Below the pieces are notes generated by a model. It did no database searches. It was not told where the DNA came from and was given only the letters and a program-made list of their open reading frames with translations. From positions 186,001 to 250,000 of the forward strand of contig MOWL01000048.1 of the NCBI GenBank assembly GCA_002110485.1: a DNA stretch of 64,000 bases, in the 5' to 3' direction. This stretch comes from Emergomyces orientalis (Eukaryota > Ascomycota > Eurotiomycetes > Onygenales > Ajellomycetaceae). The position numbers and the translations under genes are program-made. This document shows, piece by piece, positions 56,920 to 64,000 of this stretch. How positions within the stretch are numbered: the stretch's first letter is position 1; every line of letters begins with the position of its first letter.

Positions 56920-59776
56920 GCAGCTCGCTCTATTCTTGAAGAAAAAAACGCAGGCACCTGAAATATAGCTTTAATGCGGAGAAATTGAGAATAGGCGACT
57001 TCCGTATTATGCCTGCGATTATTTATGTTTCCATACAAAAAATCCAAGAAAAACGACTATATGTACTGTAAAAGTATCGGCCTGCCCCAAGTGTTAAAAG
57101 TAGAGAGATGACCAACAGTTGCGGGGTCAGGCGAAACTCGGTCGAAGAGAGCCAAGTATGGGGATGGGAATGTGGAGAAAGTTAGCAAAATCAGCAATAA
57201 TATTTGAGTAGCAGTCAACCCAGCCAGCCAGCTACAGGAAATATGCCCTGAAAACATAAATTTCCTGGGAATAACTGGCTCCGAAGCAATAGATACAGTA
57301 TCCCCACTCATTAAAGGATGAATATACCCTCATCCGCTATCCACAACAGCCAAGCCGTAGCAATGGCAACCTTAAATCGACACCGCGATCCAAAGCGCAC
57401 TGGCACGAGTCAAGTACAAAGTTAAATGGGCTGTTCTTGGCCACTGGGACTCTAATAACTGTTCCGCGAATTTCGTGTGTACTCCTAAACTAGAGAGCGT
57501 GTAAAATTACAGTTTCTTTGAATCTATCAAAAAAAATTGACGCGTTGACCTTGTTACCCAGGAACGTGCATCGACTTGATTAATAGAGGTGTCATTCCCC
57601 TCCCCCCCTTTTTTTTATATATGGAATTGCCCTCATATGTGTATGGATGGATGTAAAAAATAATTTCGTTTATGATGCAGCGTGGGAATCTCAGTGCATG
57701 TTTTAAACTGTGTTACTGCAGGTACCGTGCATATTGCCCAATCAAAAGTTCAAAAATCCAAAAAATCCATGGGATTGAGTTTTTAAGTGCTGTGGGGGGT
57801 GCAGTGGGATTGCAGTGCAATTTTTGATTCGCTGGACTGGATGGAGTGTTTTCGTGTCGACGTTTGATTTACCCGTGATTCTTCTCATGCCAAAGAGCAA
57901 GCATAATTTATTTAAATTTTTTTTTTTTCCGAGACTAGAGTTGGTTGGATGTAGATATTATTTTATTTCCCGATGTGTTTGTAAAACGGTCCAGATGAAC
58001 TTTCAATTATCAAATCAATAAAAAGGATTAAGAAATCAATAGTTGGGTCAATGGAGAATGCAGCCTGGGGAGTCTCGAATGACCAAAAGATCAAACAAAC
58101 AAACAAACAGGGAAAGTCATTGCATCATTGACAGGAGATTGTTTACATTGCACATAAACAACATCCCCCACTCTGTCAGGTTAATATTCGAGGGCAAAAA
58201 AAAATAAAAAGGTTGGCTGAATGATTTTAATTTTCCAGTCCCCTGAAAAAAGAGATCCATGGATATCTAAGCGTTATGCAGGTCTGAGTTGGCAGTGGAT
58301 ATTTTAAGAAACTCATTGGCGGTTATTCTCTGTTGTTGAGTGTGGAGGGGGGGGAAATGTTTCTAACCCCCCTTGCGTCTTCCGTTTCGCCTTTCGCGTA
58401 TCCACAAACAATGAGCATTAGGTTTCTTATCCACAGCCGAAAAGAAGCTCTCCGTACCTCCGTATGCTGTGGGTGGTGGATGTTCGAATTGACTTTTGGT
58501 TTCTCAGGAAAGTTCAGGAACGAACCCACAGGTTCCTGAAAACTAGCCAGGGATTCCCCGGACCGCAACCAACAAATCCAGCCTTTTGAAGCTTTTTCTC
58601 CCAACATAGTTAGTTACGTGTGAGAAGAGAGTCGAGAATCAAAGAATTCAATGGGTGATGGGCGATGGGGTGCTCTCGACAACAATAGTCTCTCGATAGC
58701 ACCCCGCTGTAGGTTAAGCAGGACAGGGAGAGAGCTTACATTTACATCCAATCCGCAGTCCCATTAGGGCGCCAGAAGAAACATTTTCCCTTCCCCCCCT
58801 TTTTTCGTAGTCGGCCCCAGAGAAAACATCGATGAATCATTGGGCTGTGTCAAGCTTGCAGAAGCAGAGCGGAAAGTGTACATACCCCCACGTGACCTGT
58901 AACTACACCGCTCCTGCAACCTGGGCTATTCCCCTTTAGGCCAACCCGCTGTCGTTTTTTCTCCCAAATCTCCATTTCTCCATTTCTCCCAACTCCAACC
59001 TCCAACCTCCATCCTCAAACCTCACTTCTTCTTTTTCTCCTCTCTCCCTGTCTGTGTCTGTTCCTTGCTTTCTTTTTAGCCTCTCGTTCCTTTTTTACAA
59101 CCCCCGCGAAACGCTGATAGCGTCCACATTCTTTTGGTTGCTTTTGGCTGTTTCCAATTAGTTCAATTGCATACAATTCTACACACCCTGTTGTCCATTG
59201 TCGCCATGCTCACTTAATTTAATTAATTAACTTGCTCCGGCTCTTCGCCCTTGATACCACATTCGTTTTTTCTCCCCCCGCCTGAGTCCAGCTTTTCAAG
59301 GAACATCAACATCAACAAAGCGATTAATAATTAATTTGAGCCATCACGCACTGGCAGCCTCTCCCACTCAGTCCCTCAATCCCTCTGTCACTCGCTCGCT
59401 CACATACTCGACTCACAGATCACCTCTGTCATTCTTCGGTGCCTTGACCTTGCTCCCGTTTATTTTTTGATCGAGTAATCATTTGCGGTGGTTTCTTTCT
59501 ATTGACGACGATTCTTTTCGTTATTTTATGCCTTCATGGTTTCTTTTATCTTCTCATTTATGAACTAATTATTTTTTCAAATGTTCTCACACTCCTTTCT
59601 ATATATATATATATATATACACACTGCAACCCATAGACAGCACGGCATTCCGATCGACCTAGACTCTATTTTTATGATATAATCCCGTTAATCTAATCGT
59701 TCCTCGCGAGTCGGGTTCAATTGAAACATCCTTCGACCAAAGAAAGGGCCAGAAAAGGAAAATAAAGAGGAAAAAA
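56920..59776. other. Long intergenic region with pyrimidine-rich leader
   Basis: 2.9 kb without a supported gene. ORFs 57057-57311 (-), 57815-58021 and 58323-58607 (-) lack features. A CAAA-type repeat (AAACAAACAAACAAAC) is near 58090-58108, and (TA) runs occur at about 59600-59619. The stretch 58930-59560 is very C/T-rich, as expected for a promoter and long 5' leader of the downstream gene. Confidence 0.5.
59600..59620. repeat. TA dinucleotide microsatellite
   Basis: About ten TA units at roughly 59600-59620 in the leader region of the Ser-rich gene. Length likely varies between strains. Confidence 0.8.
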
Positions 59777-61515
59777 ATGCCCCCTCAGCCGCCGACTTTT
59801 CCACCCTTGTCTCCAACAACTCCAAAGCGCAGAGCTCTCCATGAACGATCGAATTCTAAAACGAACGAACAAAGCTTCCTTTCGACAGTGCGACTTATAC
59901 AAGATCAAGATTTGCAAGATGAAACCGAAATATACTCCACTACACCCTTTCCGACTAAGCCTCAACATGTCTTATTGCCGCCAGCGAGTAGAAACAAGGG
60001 GTCAATCTTCGATGCAGGGTATAACGTTTCACATTCGACCCCTGATCCCACCATCCGTTCCAGTTCTCGTGTCAGCCGGGAGCAGAGCCTACCAATTCGA
60101 GATGAAGGGGACACCTCGGGACCAGCCTCCTCAATACATGGAACACACTCGTCCAGTCGAACTTGGGATGATTCCCTAAACTCAAGCAAGACATCCATCC
60201 CCCGGTCAGGGTCAGGAACTCCCCAGACTTTGCGGCGTGGAAGGCGGGAAGAAGATGACAATTCATCTAACAGCGATGGCGTCGCACTTCCCTCCACAAT
60301 TAAATGCGTCCCGCAGGAAGATTCTTCGTCGCTTCCCACCAATTCTCCCGTTGAATCGACATACTCCGAATCCGTTCGTGGCGATGGATCAAGTCCCAAC
60401 ATCGTCCCCATCGCTCTGACCTCCAGTCCAAACTTTGTACCTCTTGGTATTTCCTCACCGAATCTGGTTCCCCTTGGAAGGTCATCTCCCACTTTGGCAC
60501 CAGAACCTCCGTCTGATTCCTCGCTCTACGAAGTCAACTCGGTTGGAACTGCCCGAAGGTACATCCGCGCAGGTCAGCGGAACAGCAGTCAGCGGAACAG
60601 CACCTTGACAACCGATGGTTCTCTCTCGGAGCAGCAAAGCTCCACTCCGTCCCATTCCATACCATCGAGTCCTCCCAATGCGCCATTGAGATCCTACCAG
60701 TCAACCTCGTCGTTCGGTGGCCTTCCCGCAGCACCAACATACCGTATCCAACCGTCAACTTCATCCGCTTCTTCCAGAAGTAGTCGATCCGGTCCAGATG
60801 GTCAGTCGCCCACGGGTAGTAGTACTCCCATCCAATATCCTACTATTCGCTACCCATCAACAAGTTCGCGGGCCGAATCGTCGATATCCCGATCCTACGT
60901 GCAGTCCATGACGGAGCGTTTTTCTGGACGTTGGAACCCGCACTTGTCGACCGTTCCGTCTGAATGGTCAGCTGAGAGATCGCAGAGCCTTGCCTCTCCT
61001 TCACCCCGTGACGATCGGGCTGACGTTAGTTGGCTGAGACGTGCGGAGGAAGCTAGAGTCCGCAACTCCTCAAGGCCGTCGATATGCCCTGTGGATGAGT
61101 CCGAGGTCGAGGAGCACAGTGATAACCTAACCCATTTGCGATCCCCGCCTCTCCGAAATAAGGCTTCTGGTACCTTGAGTCACAAATCCTCTCTCTCGGC
61201 TCTAAACAATTCAAGAAATCTGCTCCGGACACCAAGCGGCAGTTCCTTCCTCCATGTGATCCCCTCTTGGGCCCGGGTATACTATAGTACTGGAGCGCAG
61301 TTCGCTTCTCTTTTCTCGGTAGACAGTCGACCTTCAACACCCGCATCCCCACCCATGAGTGCCATCTCCGTGTTCTCCGCAACATCCAACAATGACCCGC
61401 GAATGGTGAGCCGGACACCGTTGGGTATAACCAACCCCAGACTCCGCCCCCGAGAGATCGAATATTCACCCAAACCTGATGAATTCGATGAGCCTGATGT
61501 ACCTCCCCTGGCTGC

Positions 61516-61552
<37 letters not shown>

Positions 61553-62190
61553 AGTCCCGATCCCATTGACCCGAGGAGCCACTGGGTCCCTGATCCTGAG
61601 ATGGAGCAAACCAGAACCCTAACGCCAATGGAGGACTTGCCCGGTGCATGGTCTCCGCATCTGCATACGGACAGACGAGCGGATCTGACGCGAAGGAGTA
61701 AATGGAAACCACCATCTCTGGATGAGACGGCGGAGGGACTTTTCGGCCGACGAAACGCGCAGGTTTATGCTTTTGCGTTGGGTTTTGTGTTTCCACTGGG
61801 TATGTATTTTCCCACCTCCCACCGTCGATCTAAATCACCAGCGCGGGGCATGTGAACTGATGAATGTGATCTACAGCCTGGATAATCGCCTCCTTCCTCC
61901 CGCTCCCTCCTCAAGTGAGCCAAATAAACGAGGAGGCAACGACAAGCCGCCCCGATCTAGAACATGCGTTCAACAGCCGTGTAGTGCTAGTTGATGAAGT
62001 GCGGCACGCAAATGCCAAGTGGTGGCGGAACGTCAATCGCGTCATGTCTCCAGTTGGATTGGTAATTATTGTTATTGTGGTGGGTATTATTCTTTTATTT
62101 CGAGCCTAAACAAAGGGAAGAAATATACAATCAAAACTAACACTTTTCATGGCGTGACAATAGGTAACGATGGCCGTTCTCTTCGCGTAA
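59777..62190 (+). CDS. Serine-rich protein with C-terminal membrane anchors
   Basis: Three exons, 59777-61799, 61877-62079 and 62164-62190, give 750 aa. The first about 620 residues are disordered and Ser/Thr/Pro-rich with many SP sites, with repeated SSPN[FL]VPLG modules (about 215-240), then RWNPHLSTVPSEWSAERSQS, PSWARVYYSTGAQFASLFSV and an alanine run (residues about 578-590). After RRNAQVYAFALGFVFPL the first intron (77 bp) must be removed to give PLAWIIASFLPLPPQV, completing a membrane hairpin. A final segment MSPVGLVIIVIVV closes the protein. The last intron (84 bp, branch AAACTAAC) is likely; unspliced the protein ends GIILLFRA instead of TMAVLFA. Similar to Ser-rich proteins of other ascomycetes; role unknown. 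Confidence 0.82.
61507..61549 (+). repeat. Alanine-codon repeat (GCTGCTGCC..GCC)
   Basis: A coding trinucleotide repeat, mainly GCC, encodes about 13 alanines in the Ser-rich protein. Such tracts change length between strains by slippage. Confidence 0.85.
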
Positions 62191-63539
62191 AACAACGCGG
62201 CCGAAGCTCTTCTCCGCCTCTGCCCACCCCCGTCTATGAACTTTTACGACCTGATCATGAAACACTTTCCCGAATACAAAAATAGAGCTGATACGATATT
62301 CCCCCTCAGAACCCATGTTTTTTGTCTGCCCTGCAAATGAAGAACCCCAAAAAAAAAAAATTTCCGTCTTTTTACTCCCTCGAACGCCCGGGTGCGACCG
62401 ATCCTTTCCATACATCCCACAGCGTGGCGAAAGTCGCAGTCCAGCATTGCCTAATGTATCTATACAAACACACAGGAGAGCCCTTTTTTTTTTTCCTCCC
62501 CTTTTCACATTTTTCTTCTTTGCTTCTGAACCTATATTAGCGCTGGTGTCTACTGGGGCTTAATTTTTTCCTACATTTTTATTGTGAAATTTATTTTTAT
62601 TTTTTATCCATGCTTCTTTTTGTTTCTGGTTTTGGTTTTGGTTTTTAGTTTTATTCCTCTATTTCCTCCCTATCAATCTGCACCTGGACATATTTTTTAA
62701 CATCTACCTTGCTCCGGTTGAGTGGATTGCGCCCAAGCAGTATCCGCGTTACCCTATTTTACCCTGGCTGCTTAATGTCTTCTTTTTTTCTTCTTTTTTT
62801 TTTTCTTTTTTTCGTTATCTTCCGTTCGGATATTCACTTTCCCTCTCCCCATTCTATCTCCCCAAATTCCATCCTTCATTTCTATCCGATCAGCGTGCTG
62901 CTCCTTCCACTTCCCTGTCCAAACTTCCCAATATACCTCTTGTTTCCCCACCCTCTAATCTTCCATGCACCACCCCAGCGGTGCAGTTGACTGTGTTGAT
63001 ATATATCCATCGAGATTAGTGTTGGTGTGTAATAATGCCGGCGAGGAACAGATAATTCTGAGAAAGAATCTAATAAAAAACCAAAAAACCAATTAAATCT
63101 TTCTACTTTATTTCATGCTCTGATTTCTACTTATGAATTCTTTTTTTATGAAATTGACAAAACTCTGATATAATAATATAACAATTTCCCTGTATCTAAA
63201 ATTTAAAATTAAGGCTCAAAACTAAAATTCAATAATAATTTCAACTTTAATGTGATTTAATAAATGTAAGAAATCCAACTCGGCTTGAATACTATTATTG
63301 CGAATACTTCTACGAGCTTCGTCCATATCACACCAAGTTGCGAACTCTTTTAGGAAAACGCTTGCGAGCTCATATTCTTACATTTAATATTATTTTACTG
63401 CAGTCTATATCTTTAACACAGCTTTTCTACTTTTATATCTTTTCTTTTTCTCTTCTCTGGCTTTAAATCTCAGCATTTAAAATGTAATAAGATTTTATAT
63501 CTGTTCATAGAGATTGCCTTTAAAAAGAAACTATTAACT
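62191..63539. other. Intergenic region becoming AT-rich
   Basis: 3' flank of the Ser-rich gene, T-rich at 62560-62830, then very AT-rich from about 63060 to 63540 with short GC-normal islands near 63300-63370. No gene is supported. The AT-richness and TpA-rich texture fit RIP-mutated repeat DNA continuing into the LINE fragment to the right. Confidence 0.5.
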
Positions 63540-63926
63540 AGTATTTATATATGTACAGTAAGGCCAGCCATCACATATGGCGCGCTGGCATGGCATCAAC
63601 CGCAGGCAACTCAACAAGAGCCTTGACAACAGCACCAGCTGTTAAGAGGTCTGGAGAAGATTCAAAATGAATATCTGCACATTGTAGCAGGGGTCTATAG
63701 AGCAACGCCGATCACCTCTCTGAAAGCCAAAACATTTACACTGCCAATAAGTGTGTACCTTGATGGAATGATGGTTAAAGCAACTGAGCGGCTTAGAGAA
63801 GCAGAAGTCATGAAGCAGATACAGCAAGTATATACACAGATCAGAATCAGACTTCAGTATGAAGAAAGCAGACATGCAGTATCAGTGAAGAATGTGCTGC
63901 ATTCAGTGAGAATACAGCAAGAATGA
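63540..63926 (+). mobile_element. Decayed LINE (Tad1/I-type) reverse-transcriptase fragment
   Basis: A plus-strand frame through 63558 reads YICTVRPAITYGALAWHQP, then after one TGA (63624-63626) LLRGLEKIQNEYLHIVAGVY and RATPITSLKAKTFTLPISVY with YLDGMMVKATERL, ending at a stop at 63924-63926. The (V)RPAITYGA.aWH, QN..L..VaG.YRATP and LPI..YLD pattern is the C-terminal reverse-transcriptase/thumb region of fungal non-LTR retrotransposons. Only this part remains, with an internal stop and AT-rich flanks, so it is dead. RIP is inferred from composition and is not proven. Confidence 0.7.
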
Positions 63927-64000
63927 AGTGTTCAGTGAATAAAAGAAATAAAACAGTGTAAAGAGAGAAAGAATCAGATAAATCATCTAACTAATTAATT

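Noticed and set aside
1..64000. Mitochondrial gene cluster (MSS1, FDH, LeuRS, Aim32)
   Set aside because: The genes are spread over 50 kb in both orientations with unrelated genes between them. No evidence for co-regulation.
1..64000. CRISPR arrays, operons, bacterial-type terminators
   Set aside because: No regularly spaced repeats, and the gene structure is eukaryotic throughout.

Overview
The window reads as nuclear DNA of a filamentous ascomycete. Genes carry short introns (40-170 bp) with GT..AG ends and CTAAC-like branch sites, and intergenic stretches are long. The gene set (a SepA/Bni1-type formin, NAD formate dehydrogenase, fungal mitochondrial leucyl-tRNA synthetase, Rce1, Aim32-like and Mug113-like proteins) is typical of Pezizomycotina. 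My best guess is Eurotiomycetes, perhaps Onygenales, because the region is gene-poor with AT-rich repeat remnants. That guess is inference only.

Layout. 1-194: last exons of a mitochondrial tRNA-modifying GTPase (MSS1/MnmE type). 195-7686: gene-free apart from a 446-bp Harbinger-like MITE at 3314-3759. 7687-13057 (-): complete three-exon formin of about 1738 aa. 14059-14652 (+): small membrane protein. 17479-19029 (+): four-exon formate dehydrogenase with an N-terminal targeting-like extension. 20457-26328: accessory region with a frame-broken small secreted cysteine-rich protein, a small RCR-like membrane protein, decayed coding fragments on the minus strand (one lectin-like) and an unassigned hydrophilic ORF. 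27772-30770 (+): a GIY-YIG (T5orf172) protein and a PLP-dependent diaminopropionate-ammonia-lyase-like enzyme. 33846-35966 (+): polytopic GPCR-like membrane protein. 37807-40860 (-): mitochondrial leucyl-tRNA synthetase. 42945-43712 (+): secreted protein of unknown function. 43843-48819: intact Ty1/copia retrotransposon with identical 102-bp LTRs, CTATC target duplications and one uninterrupted polyprotein ORF. 49300-50648 (-): Aim32-like Fe-S protein. 51457-52754 (-): CAAX protease Rce1. 54950-56919 (+): secreted FAD oxidoreductase with a probable GC-AG intron. 59777-62190 (+): Ser-rich membrane-anchored protein. 63000-64000: AT-rich DNA with a decayed LINE reverse-transcriptase fragment.

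Four genes point to mitochondria (MSS1 tail, FDH, LeuRS, Aim32-like), but they lie far apart in both orientations, so I read this as coincidence and not as a cluster. I see no secondary-metabolite cluster, rRNA, tRNA or CRISPR. The most informative items for follow-up are the young copia element with a possible initiator-tRNA half-molecule priming site, the MITE, two stop-free introns whose length is a multiple of three (one encoding a membrane-like segment), the GC-AG intron, and the broken secreted and lectin-like genes. I did not find a convincing new multigene system.
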